Of a stretch of DNA of 49,052 nucleotides, positions 25,632 to 33,844 are shown one piece after another; position 1 is the first letter of the stretch; each line of letters starts with the position of its first letter. Below the pieces are notes generated by a model. That model saw only the letters and a program-made list of their open reading frames with translations. It did no database searches and had not been told where the DNA came from. This DNA comes from Planctomycetaceae bacterium (GTDB lineage: Bacteria > Planctomycetota > Planctomycetia > Pirellulales > PALSA-1355). The stretch spans positions 1 through 49,052 of the forward strand of contig PLYM01000073.1 of NCBI GenBank assembly GCA_003153375.1, given 5' to 3'. The position numbers and the translations under genes were made by a program.

Positions 25632-26432
25632 ATGCCCGTCATCGACCAACTCTTTGCCTCCCTGCGTGCCCAGCGACGCAAAGCGCTGATGCCCTTTGTG
25701 ACCGCGGGCGATCCTGACCTGGAGTTCACCGCGGCGGTCTTGGCCGAATTGGTGGCGCGGGGCAGCAGCCTGTGCGAAGTGGGCATTCCCTACAGCGACC
25801 CGATCGCTGACGGACCGGTGATTCAGGCCTCTTACACCCGCGCCTTGGCCCACAAGATCAAGCTGGCCCAGATTCTGGAAATGCTGGCCGCCGTGACGCC
25901 ACGGCTGACCGTCCCGACCGTGACGATGGTCAGCTATGCGATCATCCTCCGTCACGGCCTGGCCCGCTACGTGGCCGACGCGCAGCGGGCCGGAGTGGCC
26001 GGCGCGATCGTGCCCGATTTGCCGGTTGAAGAAACCGCCGAGCTCTCGGCCATCTGCCGCAAGGCCGATTTCAGCCTCGTGCAGCTAGTCACCCCGCTGA
26101 CTCCGCGCGATCGCGCGCTCAAGATCGCCGCTAGCTCGACCGGCTTTTTGTATTACGTCTCGGTGACTGGCATCACCGGCGAGCGCACCGAACTGCCGCA
26201 AAGCCTGATCGACAGCGTCGGTTGGCTGCGCGAGCAAACTCCCCTGCCGATCTGCATCGGGTTCGGCATCAGCACGCCCGAACACGTCAAGAAGCTCGCG
26301 CCCGCGGCCGACGGCCTGATCGTCGGCTCGGCCGTCGTCCGCCGCATGGCCCAAGCCTCGACCAAACCCCGCGACGCCGTTCTCAGAGACGTTGGCGATT
26401 ACGTCGAGAGCCTGATCAAGGCCCTGGCCTAG
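25632..26432 (+). CDS. trpA: Tryptophan synthase alpha chain
   Basis: TrpA cleaves indole-3-glycerol phosphate to indole and glyceraldehyde phosphate. The 266-residue TIM barrel has both catalytic acids at their usual numbers, E49 (CEVGIPYSDP) and D60 (IADGP), plus the phosphate-binding end GFGISTPEHV and VGSAVVRRM. The ATG at 25632 is the start; the preceding 62 bases after trpB are pyrimidine-rich and lack a Shine-Dalgarno. trpB and trpA are close enough to be one transcript. Confidence 0.97.
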   Translation: MPVIDQLFASLRAQRRKALMPFVTAGDPDLEFTAAVLAELVARGSSLCEVGIPYSDPIADGPVIQASYTRALAHKIKLAQILEMLAAVTPRLTVPTVTMVSYAIILRHGLARYVADAQRAGVAGAIVPDLPVEETAELSAICRKADFSLVQLVTPLTPRDRALKIAASSTGFLYYVSVTGITGERTELPQSLIDSVGWLREQTPLPICIGFGISTPEHVKKLAPAADGLIVGSAVVRRMAQASTKPRDAVLRDVGDYVESLIKALA

Positions 26433-26473
26433 CCGATCGGTTGTCCCGGCCATCGGCCACGCACACGATCGAG

Positions 26474-27583
26474 CTACTTCGCCGCGGCGTAGTCCTTCCA
26501 AAGCCACTGGAGCGCCGCGGGTAGCGTTTGCTGTTTCACGCTGCCGTCGCAGTGCACGGCGTTGCGAGCGAAGACGAATTGATACTTGTAGTTCTTGGCG
26601 GCCAGTGCTTTGGCCATATTCTCGTTGGCCAGCACCCAATCGTGCATGCCGTCGAGCATCGCGTTGGGGTTCAAAAGATTCCGGTCGCTCACTTCCAGCC
26701 AAATGCGTAGCGGCTTGACCGGGCTGCTGGCGATCAAATGCTCGTGAAACTCCCAGGCCCCGTGCGGCGTTGCGTCGTTGAACGGCCACTGCTGATTCAC
26801 ATAGGTGCCAGAATACGTCAGCACGCGGTGGTACAAGTCGGGACGATACCAGGCCATGATCAGGGCGCAGGAGCCGCCCGAGCTGCAACCCATGGTCGCC
26901 CTGCCCTCCGGATCCTTGGTCAGTTTCACGTTGCACTGCCGCTCGACCAGCGGCAGAACCTCGGTTTCGACGAACTCGGCATACCGCGCGGACATCGTGT
27001 CGTATTCCAAGCCGCGCTGGCTGCCTTGAGCGTCGCCACTGCCGTTGCCGATCGAGATCGCCACCATCGCCGGCACCTTCTTCTGGGCGATGAGATTGTC
27101 GAGCGCCGTGAACAGCAGCTTGTCGGGGCCATCGGCGCCGACGATGAATGGAGCCGACGTGCCGGGCTCGTATTGCCGCGGAACGTAAACCGCCACGCGC
27201 CGCGTATAAGGCGCCGGGTGGCTGGTCGTCACGATCATTTTTGCCGGCGTCGCCGGATCCACGGTGCCATGAGTATTCGGCTCCCGCGCAATTCCGGGAT
27301 AGAGCTTGCTGTCCGTGGACTGCATCGTGAGGTTATGGACCGCGCCATGCGGCACGCCCGGTTGCACGGTCATCTCGGGCGCGGGTTTATGGGTCGGACC
27401 GATGACAAAGTTGCCGTTGGCATCCACGAGCGGACCTTCGCCGTCGGGCAGCTCCTTGGCCACGACAAAACCGGGCGAGTTCGGGTCGCGTGCCGGAGGC
27501 GTCGGCCGTTCAGCCGCAACCGCGAGGCCGCTGCGAGCGATCAGGATTAATACAGAAGCGACGATCAAAGTGATTCGATTCAT
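26474..27583 (-). CDS. Secreted esterase of the enterochelin-esterase-like family
   Basis: The 369-residue protein has a signal peptide (residues 1-23, LIVASVLILIARSGLAVAA), a lead-in with GPTHKPAPEMTVQPGVPHG, and an alpha/beta-hydrolase domain. The nucleophile elbow is G-C-S-S-G with S234, in the segment ATMGCSSGGSCA. The aspartate of LEVSDRNLL and the histidine of FARNAVHCDGS are the probable other triad members. It resembles the putative esterase family (D-type feruloyl or enterochelin esterases) found in many Planctomycetota operons with polysaccharide-related genes. The substrate is unknown. It stands between trpA and the squalene-cyclase-like gene. Confidence 0.86.
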   Translation of the reverse strand: MNRITLIVASVLILIARSGLAVAAERPTPPARDPNSPGFVVAKELPDGEGPLVDANGNFVIGPTHKPAPEMTVQPGVPHGAVHNLTMQSTDSKLYPGIAREPNTHGTVDPATPAKMIVTTSHPAPYTRRVAVYVPRQYEPGTSAPFIVGADGPDKLLFTALDNLIAQKKVPAMVAISIGNGSGDAQGSQRGLEYDTMSARYAEFVETEVLPLVERQCNVKLTKDPEGRATMGCSSGGSCALIMAWYRPDLYHRVLTYSGTYVNQQWPFNDATPHGAWEFHEHLIASSPVKPLRIWLEVSDRNLLNPNAMLDGMHDWVLANENMAKALAAKNYKYQFVFARNAVHCDGSVKQQTLPAALQWLWKDYAAAK

Positions 27584-27641
27584 GGGAGCCGTTTCGTTGT
27601 GGTTGACGGTGTTAACCGCCGGTCATTGACCGGGGGCTAAT

Positions 27642-28700
27642 TCACGTCCCCCTCGGCACCAGTCTTGCCAGTCCCAGCGTGGCCCATGACGCCGAAGCGC
27701 AGTTAATCGGCGTCAGCAGTTTCGAGCTCCCGGGCGAGCCATCGGGCGTCGAGCGAGAAATCATCGGCCAACTGCCGTCGGGCAACTGTGTGGCGACTAG
27801 AAAGTCGATGGCTCGCTTGATTTCGGGTTGTTCGGCCGTATACCCAACCAGCGCGAGAACGTACAGCGTTTGGCCGGTGGCAAAGGCGTCGCTCCTCGGC
27901 TCGGGGACCGTCTGGCTCCAACCACCATCGGCACGTTGCAGCGCCAACAACTCGTCGATCGTCGATTGCATCGTGTCACGAGGCTTGCCGGCTCGCGCGC
28001 CGAGCAACACCTTCATGGCCTTGTCTTGATGGACGTCCGAGGCCGGGGCTGCCTCGAGCCAGGCAACTCCTTTCGCCAGCGCCGCACGCTGCGGTTCCGG
28101 TGCGTCGGGCCCCACTTCTCCCGCGAGCGCCATGATGATCCAGGCGGCGTCGACGGTTTGGTTTTCGTTGATCGGCGGTCGACGGAGCGTGGCAAAAAAC
28201 TCCCACGAGCCGTCGGGCTGCTGTTTGCTGACAATCTCCTCGGCGATCAATTTCAGGCTCTGCTTTTGTCCCTCTTCCAGCGAAGGCATCGATCGCGCGG
28301 CCACGGCCAGGAACGGAAGCCCCATGTTCAGCCCTCGACCCTGCGGGCGTGGGTCGGGCGGGGCGGTCGGATCCGGAAAGATTCTTGAGGCCAGCAATTT
28401 TTCCTTACTGCCCAAGAGCGACTCGATCTTATCGGTCAGGTATTTCTTGTCGATCGGATAGCCCTGTCGGTCGGCCTCGCTAAGTGCCCAAAACGGCATG
28501 CCCGCATGATGGCAAGCAGCGCACTTCCGCGTGTTCAGCCAGTTGCCACTCTCGGCTTGCAGATAAGGAATGGCGCGCTCGACCGCCTGGTGCACCTGCT
28601 CAGGTGTTGCAGCGGGAATTGGGGCCGGTTCATCGCCCATCGCCGCTTGCGAAAGGCAAAGTCCCAGAAAGAACGCCGCCATCGAGGACATGCGAGCCAT
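27642..28700 (-). CDS. Exported squalene-cyclase-like repeat protein with CxxCH haem motif
   Basis: The start at 28700 begins a signal peptide (MARMSSMAAFFLGLCLSQAAMG) and is behind a GGGGGA; a longer frame lacks sense. The 352-residue mature protein consists of alpha/alpha-barrel repeats of the prenyltransferase/squalene cyclase type, seen as repeated QQPDGSWEFF, QRADGGWSQTV and QLPDGSWPM, the QW motif. Near the N-terminus, C60-A-A-C63-H64 is a c-type haem motif (KCAACHHAG), with no further haem site. It lacks the DxDD acid motif of true cyclases. Such proteins occur widely in Planctomycetota; the job is unknown, and a redox or binding role is suggested by the haem motif. Confidence 0.8.
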   Translation of the reverse strand: MARMSSMAAFFLGLCLSQAAMGDEPAPIPAATPEQVHQAVERAIPYLQAESGNWLNTRKCAACHHAGMPFWALSEADRQGYPIDKKYLTDKIESLLGSKEKLLASRIFPDPTAPPDPRPQGRGLNMGLPFLAVAARSMPSLEEGQKQSLKLIAEEIVSKQQPDGSWEFFATLRRPPINENQTVDAAWIIMALAGEVGPDAPEPQRAALAKGVAWLEAAPASDVHQDKAMKVLLGARAGKPRDTMQSTIDELLALQRADGGWSQTVPEPRSDAFATGQTLYVLALVGYTAEQPEIKRAIDFLVATQLPDGSWPMISRSTPDGSPGSSKLLTPINCASASWATLGLARLVPRGT

Positions 28701-28971
28701 CGATCGATCCCCCTGTGCAAAACATGGGTCAACAAGGAACGCACTTGGGCAGGTAACTACTCGGGCAGCAAAGCTGCCGGGCGGTTCAATGCGTCCTAAT
28801 TTTACACCGCTTGAGACCGGCTTGCCAAACTCCAAAAGCGTTGAGTTTATTTTATTTCTTTTCTTTCACAATCGGTTGTCGCAAAGGGTTTAAGGCCAAC
28901 TTCATGAAGGAATGTGGCATAATGACCAGCGTTGGCATTGCCCGAACTCTTCCGCAAAGGGAGCCGTGCCC

Positions 28972-29895
28972 ATGTGCTCGCGACACACTGTGAAGTTATC
29001 CGGATGGTTCGTCTGTGCGCTGGCCGCCGTTTGCTCTTTTCGCATCGAGGTGTCGAAGTCGAATGAACCGGACAAGGCAGCGACACCGGCCAACGATTCG
29101 ATGCCTGCCGAAAAAGCGGGACCAGTGCGAAGTGACAACGGCCTGGCGATGAAGTTCGTCTGGTGCGCGCCCGGCAAGTTCTTGATGGGAGCCTCGTATA
29201 GCACGCGCGGGCAAGTCGAAGTGACCTTGAGGCGAGGCTTCTGGCTGGGCAAATACGAGGTGACCCAAAAGGAATATCAGCGGATCGTGGGCACGAACCC
29301 AAGTTATTTTTCGGTCGAGGGCGAGGGAAGTAAGGAGGTCTCAGGCAAGGACACCAATCGATTTCCGATCGACCAGGTGAGCTGGGACGAAGCCGTTGCG
29401 TTCTGCCAAACCTTGACCGACCTGGAGCGCAAGGCGGGGCGTTTGCCGGCCGGATGGAGTTATACGCTGCCCACCGAGGCGCAATGGGAATATGCCTGTC
29501 GAGCGGGCACGACGACGAAGTATTCGTTTGGCGACAAGCTTAGCCCGGGCGACGCGCAGATTGCCGGCGACAAACAAGGGGCCTTAGGCGGGCCAGGGCC
29601 CGATGGCGTGGAATTCTCGCTGGCGACCACCACCGTCGGTTCGTTCCGCGCAAACCCGTGGGGGCTGTGCGACATGCACGGCAATGTCTGGGAATGGTGC
29701 CGGCCTGAAGACAGCAGTCTGACGGGCGGCGCGGATTTGGAAGTGGCGTTCCTGCGCCAGACCCAGTTCTATCGGGGCGGTGGCTGGGAGTGTAACGCCT
29801 ACGACTGCGACTCGGCGATGCGTCGCGGGGGCTTGCCTAACAACCGCTATCGCTACTTGGGTTTTCGCGTCGCCCTCAGCCCGTCGAACAAGTAA
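28972..29895 (+). CDS. SUMF1-fold (formylglycine-generating enzyme-like) protein
   Basis: The ATG at 28972 has GGGAG eight bases upstream; the 307-residue protein starts with a signal-like hydrophobic stretch (SGWFVCALAAVCSF). The FGE-sulfatase domain is clear: MKFVWCAPGKFLMGA, WLGKYEVTQKEYQRI, LPTEAQWEYACRAGT, WGLCDMHGNVWEWC and the closing YLGFRVALS. Two cysteines at 274 and 279 with four residues between stand where true FGE has its copper-binding Cys pair, although the surrounding loop is shorter. Most family paralogues lack this pair. It may thus be an active formylglycine enzyme, but no sulfatase lies adjacent. It is divergent from the squalene-cyclase-like gene. Confidence 0.85.
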   Translation: MCSRHTVKLSGWFVCALAAVCSFRIEVSKSNEPDKAATPANDSMPAEKAGPVRSDNGLAMKFVWCAPGKFLMGASYSTRGQVEVTLRRGFWLGKYEVTQKEYQRIVGTNPSYFSVEGEGSKEVSGKDTNRFPIDQVSWDEAVAFCQTLTDLERKAGRLPAGWSYTLPTEAQWEYACRAGTTTKYSFGDKLSPGDAQIAGDKQGALGGPGPDGVEFSLATTTVGSFRANPWGLCDMHGNVWEWCRPEDSSLTGGADLEVAFLRQTQFYRGGGWECNAYDCDSAMRRGGLPNNRYRYLGFRVALSPSNK

Positions 29896-29949
29896 GCGCA
29901 AGCCAGTAGGTGCGGGCAAGCCGCGCCCCGGTTTGTTCAAACGACCCGC

Positions 29950-32100
29950 TCACACCGTCACGTTGTCGTCGCGCGGGCGAGGGTTGAAGGCCAGCTCGAC
30001 ATCGTCGATGCGGATGAAGGCACTGGAAATCGGGCCGCCTGCGGACAGGTTGAGCGGCGCAGCGTCGACGCGCTCGACCAGGACGGCCACGCCGATGCCG
30101 TTGCTCGTTTCCATCGCGCCGCCATCCTGGCTGCGCAGCGTCGCCGAAACTTGAAACCGCTCGTACTTGGGCTGTCCGCTGGGCGACCACGCGGGCTGGA
30201 AATCGAGCTGAGCGAAAACGCGCTGCTGGCGATGATCCTTCTTGCCGTCGACGAAACCAAAAATCAGCAGCCGGCAGGCGAACTGCTTGAGAAACACTTC
30301 GCGATACCATTCGGCCGACCCGCCCGCGCCGCTGGCGTGGACTGAGAACGTGAACCGGCCAGCCCGCGGGTTGCGCACTTCTTGCGAAAGCAGGGCGCGA
30401 GCGCCCGACGGAACGGAAAGGACGCCGCTCGCCGGGTCCAGACCGAATCCCAGGCCCGCGTGCCGCAAACCTCCCCGCGAATCGGCCGCATCGGCGCGAA
30501 TCGCGACGCCGAACCCTCCCGGCGTTTCGGCCGGAACAATCGGCGAAGCCTGCCAGCTCTTGGCCCGTTCCGCCGTGCCGTGAGGCACCAGCGCCGTGCC
30601 ACTCTCAAAATCACCGTCGTGGATCTGGCGGTCGTCATAAGACGGGACCAACGCGAGATCGCCGCCGGACGTGACACGCTCGGCCGTGGCCGGCGCGGTG
30701 CCCAGCAGTTTCCACAGCGGCTCGCCTTTGCTGACCGGCAGTGGGCGTCCGGTGCGATCGCGAAACGTGGCGTCGTGGCCAATGCCCAGCAGGTGGAAGA
30801 TCGTGGCGGTGAGTTCCGGCGGCTGCACGCGGTTCGAGGCCGGATAGCCGCCTGTCTTGTCACTCGAGCCATAGACCTGGCCGCCGCTGATGCCGGCGCC
30901 GGCCAGCGTGAACGAGAACACGGGCCCCCAGTGGTCGCGACCGCCAAACTTGTTGATCTTGGGCGTGCGTCCGAATTCGGCCACCGCCACAACCAGCGTT
31001 TCGTCGAGCAGCCCGCGCTGGGCCAGGTCTTCGATCAGGGCCGAATAGCCGACGTCGAACATCGGGCAGAGGACGTCTTGCAGCCGGTCGGCATTTTGCG
31101 AGTGCGTGTCCCACAGCGGATTATCGACCGCCGTGTCTCCCGGATCGCGTGGCCAGCCGACGTGTACCAGCCGCACCCCGGCTTCGATCAGCCGCCGTGC
31201 CAGCAGCACGCACTGCCCCCAGCGATTCTTGCCATAGCGCTCGCGAACCCGCTCGGGCTCCTGGCGAACTCGGAAGGCATCACGCGCCTGCCCCGACGTC
31301 AACAGCCCGAAAGCAGCCTGGCGGATGTCGTCGAAGTTGCGCGTGGCCGCGCTGCGTTCGGCGGCGTCCAGATGCCGGCCGACCTGGTCGAACAGTGAGA
31401 CGCGCCGCTCGAGCCGCAGGGGCGACATATCGCTTTGCAGGCCGAGCCCTTGCACCTGGTAGTTTTCGTCCGAGGGATCGCCGATGAAACGGTCTGGATC
31501 CCACTGCGCGCCCAGGAATCCGCCGGTTTGACCGGCCGGTCGGACGTTATCGTTGAGCCGCATGATGTCGGGAATCCAGACGCTGCTCAACGCCGGCACC
31601 CGCTCGCTCGGCTTCAGCATTTTGACGACCGAACCGAAATAGGGCCAATCGCTGGGTTTGATTTCCCGCGCGCTGCCCGCTTCGTACTTGTTGCCCGTCA
31701 GCACCCAGTAGCCGCTGGTGTCGTGCGTGTTGTCGTCGGTCGACATCGAACGCACGACCGCCAGTTTGTCGGCAATGGCCGCGGTGCGCGGCAACAGCTC
31801 GCAAAACTGGATGCCCGGCACATTGGTGGAGATCGGCTTGAATGGTCCGCGAATCTCGAGCGGAGCATCGGGCTTGGGATCGAACGTCTCGTGCTGCGGC
31901 GGTCCGCCTTGCAGCCAGAGATAAATGATGTTTTTGGCCCGACCAAAGGTCGGATCGCCCGACGACGCGGCCCCGCGCGCCTGGGCTTGCAGCAAAGCCG
32001 GCAGCGACAGGCCGAGCAGGTTCAGCCCGCCCACGCGCAACAGCTCGCGCCGCGAGATGCGGTCGCAAAGCGTGTACGGCCGGTCTTCCAGCGAAAACAT
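29950..32100 (-). CDS. DUF1501 protein with C-terminal extension
   Basis: The 716-residue protein begins with a twin-arginine signal (RISRRELLRVGG, then LNLLGLSLPALLQAQA) and has the DUF1501 body: NIIYLWLQGGPPQHETFDPKPDAP, LWDTHSQNADRL, VVAVAEFGRTPKIN, GRDHWGP and the closing FHLLGI. DUF1501 proteins are very abundant in Planctomycetota, often paired with a DUF1553/DUF1549 cytochrome, and have a sulfatase/phosphatase-like fold. Here the partner is absent and the C-terminus carries about 240 residues (from ~475) that look like a beta-sandwich, perhaps carbohydrate-binding. The function is unknown. A promoter candidate stands 119 bases upstream. Confidence 0.9.
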   Translation of the reverse strand: MFSLEDRPYTLCDRISRRELLRVGGLNLLGLSLPALLQAQARGAASSGDPTFGRAKNIIYLWLQGGPPQHETFDPKPDAPLEIRGPFKPISTNVPGIQFCELLPRTAAIADKLAVVRSMSTDDNTHDTSGYWVLTGNKYEAGSAREIKPSDWPYFGSVVKMLKPSERVPALSSVWIPDIMRLNDNVRPAGQTGGFLGAQWDPDRFIGDPSDENYQVQGLGLQSDMSPLRLERRVSLFDQVGRHLDAAERSAATRNFDDIRQAAFGLLTSGQARDAFRVRQEPERVRERYGKNRWGQCVLLARRLIEAGVRLVHVGWPRDPGDTAVDNPLWDTHSQNADRLQDVLCPMFDVGYSALIEDLAQRGLLDETLVVAVAEFGRTPKINKFGGRDHWGPVFSFTLAGAGISGGQVYGSSDKTGGYPASNRVQPPELTATIFHLLGIGHDATFRDRTGRPLPVSKGEPLWKLLGTAPATAERVTSGGDLALVPSYDDRQIHDGDFESGTALVPHGTAERAKSWQASPIVPAETPGGFGVAIRADAADSRGGLRHAGLGFGLDPASGVLSVPSGARALLSQEVRNPRAGRFTFSVHASGAGGSAEWYREVFLKQFACRLLIFGFVDGKKDHRQQRVFAQLDFQPAWSPSGQPKYERFQVSATLRSQDGGAMETSNGIGVAVLVERVDAAPLNLSAGGPISSAFIRIDDVELAFNPRPRDDNVTV

Positions 32101-32218
32101 GGCGACACCCGGCGGGGTTCAGGCGGTGGCGAATTCGTGCAACAAACGTCGTCGTCAGCCGGCCCTTGGCTTATTTTCTTGACTGTCCAGGTCGAACTTC
32201 CTGGGCTTCGGCAGCACC

Positions 32219-32247
32219 AGTATAGCGACCCCTCGGAGGGGATTAAG
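32219..32247 (-). promoter_or_regulatory. Putative promoter for the DUF1501 gene
   Basis: On the minus strand TATACT (32219-32224) is a good -10; CTTAAT stands 17 bases upstream as a weak -35. The spacer contains a CCCCTC/GAGGGG inverted repeat, possibly an operator. Confidence 0.4.
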
Positions 32248-32381
32248 TGGCTTTCCGCCTTCAATTTCTGGCGTGAAGTGGGATGGATTGGCCATTTCGG
32301 CTGATCTTGACCGGTGGCGCCCTGCCGATTTTACTAAGAAGGAGAGGCACGCATTACGGGCGGAATGGAGGTTCGAGATCC

Positions 32382-32915
32382 ATGACTGCTGATCATCCGG
32401 CGTTTCGCCTACGAGATTTCTTCGCGGGCGTCGCCGAATACGCTTTTGAAACCCGTTTGGGCATTGCCGACCCGCCGCTGATCGATTATCTGACCGATCT
32501 GCTGACGCGGTTCATTCATTTCGACAAGCTCTACAACGTCCGCGACCTGACCGGCCGTCGCGTCAGCGAAGTCGAGAGCATGCTGGCCGAAGCCGACGTG
32601 CGAATCGGTGATGCCCGCCGCGAAGTTCACCGGCACATTGGCGACTTCACGCTCTTTTGGACCGGGGTCTATCCAGAGGCACTGCGCAGCGTCGACAGCG
32701 GTGCCCGCGACCGGTTTGTCGACTACTGCCAGCAAGGCAAGCGTGCCTATCACATTGCCAGCACCATTCCCAGCGAGAAAGACGACGGGCCGTCCGAGGT
32801 GCTCGAACGACTCAGCCAGGAATTCGAACTCTGTGCCTACGGCTTGAACGAAGCCCGCAGGGAATGGGAACGTCGCGAACCCGGTGGACCTTGGCAACTG
32901 GTCGTCTTTAACTAG
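32382..32915 (+). CDS. Conserved hypothetical soluble protein, unknown
   Basis: The ATG at 32382 has GGAGG upstream and gives 177 residues. It is mostly helical and charged: a DFFAGVAEYAFETRLGIADP start, a LIDYLTDLLTRFIHFDKLYN helix, an RVSEVESMLAEADVR helix, and a WTGVYPEALRS loop. No signal or membrane segment. The final 60 residues are helical with a PGGPWQLVVFN end. Orthologues appear limited to Planctomycetota as far as I recognise; I do not know a function. It is divergent from the DUF1501 gene and convergent with the sulfotransferases. Confidence 0.75.
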   Translation: MTADHPAFRLRDFFAGVAEYAFETRLGIADPPLIDYLTDLLTRFIHFDKLYNVRDLTGRRVSEVESMLAEADVRIGDARREVHRHIGDFTLFWTGVYPEALRSVDSGARDRFVDYCQQGKRAYHIASTIPSEKDDGPSEVLERLSQEFELCAYGLNEARREWERREPGGPWQLVVFN

Positions 32916-32977
32916 CCGCCAACGCCTCGGTCTGTTCTGTTAGATCGGCGCGCTGTTACCATTCGGCGGCGGCCCCG

Positions 32978-33820
32978 TTACCACTCGGTGGTGGCATAGC
33001 CCAGTTCGCGCAGCAAGGGGTCGGCCTCGGCTTTGAACGCGGCCTTGTCCTCGCTTGTCATTTCCGATCGCCAGCGACCGACGGCCGAGTCGTACACGGG
33101 TTTGCTGGCCGCGCGCGTGGTCGTTTCCTCGGCCTCGTGCTGCCGACTCTTGCGGTAATGGTGCAACACCGCGTCATGCCAGGGCTCGTCCAGGAATCGA
33201 AAGACCTCGCGCAGAGTGCGGTCGGTCTCGGCCACCAAGGTCTCATAGCGCACTTCGAGCACGCGACCCTCCAACACCGGATGCGCGGCGTGCTCGCGCG
33301 CGGTTCGCACCACGTCGCGCCAATAGCGGGCGGCCGAGGCGATGTTCCGCGTGAACTCCACCGGTTGACCGCTGCTCGCGGCAATCCAATTCGAATTCAC
33401 GAGCGAGCAGGCGACGTCGCGGCCATCGCGAATGACGTGGAGAAAACGGGCCTCGGGGAAGACATAGGCCAGCGGCGCCATGACGATCGCGTTGTGCGGA
33501 GTTTTTTCGGCCCAGCGGGGCTTGCCGGACCGTTCTCGGAAATTGGCGACCAGGCCCTCGATCAGCTCGCGAAATCGATATTGCAAATCGGGCACGTCAC
33601 AATCGTAGCTCTCCATCAGCGAACCGTTCGTGGACAGGCAAGCAAAAGCCTGGGCGATCGGCGGCAGCACCTTCAATTCCGGACCGCAACAGATGTTGGG
33701 GTGGGCGTCGAGCATCATCCGCATCAGCGTCGTGCCCGATCGGCCCGCGCCACCAATGAAGATGGGTCCGCGCTGCTGTTCCACGCTCTTCATGCCACGC
33801 ACACTGGAAACGCTCGTCAT
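32978..33820 (-). CDS. PAPS-dependent sulfotransferase (tyrosylprotein-type)
   Basis: The 280-residue protein has the 5'-phosphosulfate-binding loop GAGRSGTTLM at 24-33 and the 3'-phosphate-binding segment FLHVIRDGRDVACSLVNS, where Arg and Ser bind PAPS. EKTPHNA contains the probable catalytic residue. The pattern is closest to the tyrosylprotein-sulfotransferase-like family, which sulfate tyrosine or sugars. It starts 24 bases after the second sulfotransferase on the same strand, so the two probably act together. No PAPS-synthesis gene is nearby. The C-terminal ATTEW is complete. Confidence 0.9.
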   Translation of the reverse strand: MTSVSSVRGMKSVEQQRGPIFIGGAGRSGTTLMRMMLDAHPNICCGPELKVLPPIAQAFACLSTNGSLMESYDCDVPDLQYRFRELIEGLVANFRERSGKPRWAEKTPHNAIVMAPLAYVFPEARFLHVIRDGRDVACSLVNSNWIAASSGQPVEFTRNIASAARYWRDVVRTAREHAAHPVLEGRVLEVRYETLVAETDRTLREVFRFLDEPWHDAVLHHYRKSRQHEAEETTTRAASKPVYDSAVGRWRSEMTSEDKAAFKAEADPLLRELGYATTEW

Positions 33821-33844
33821 CGAGATTGTCGAGCATTCGAACCG

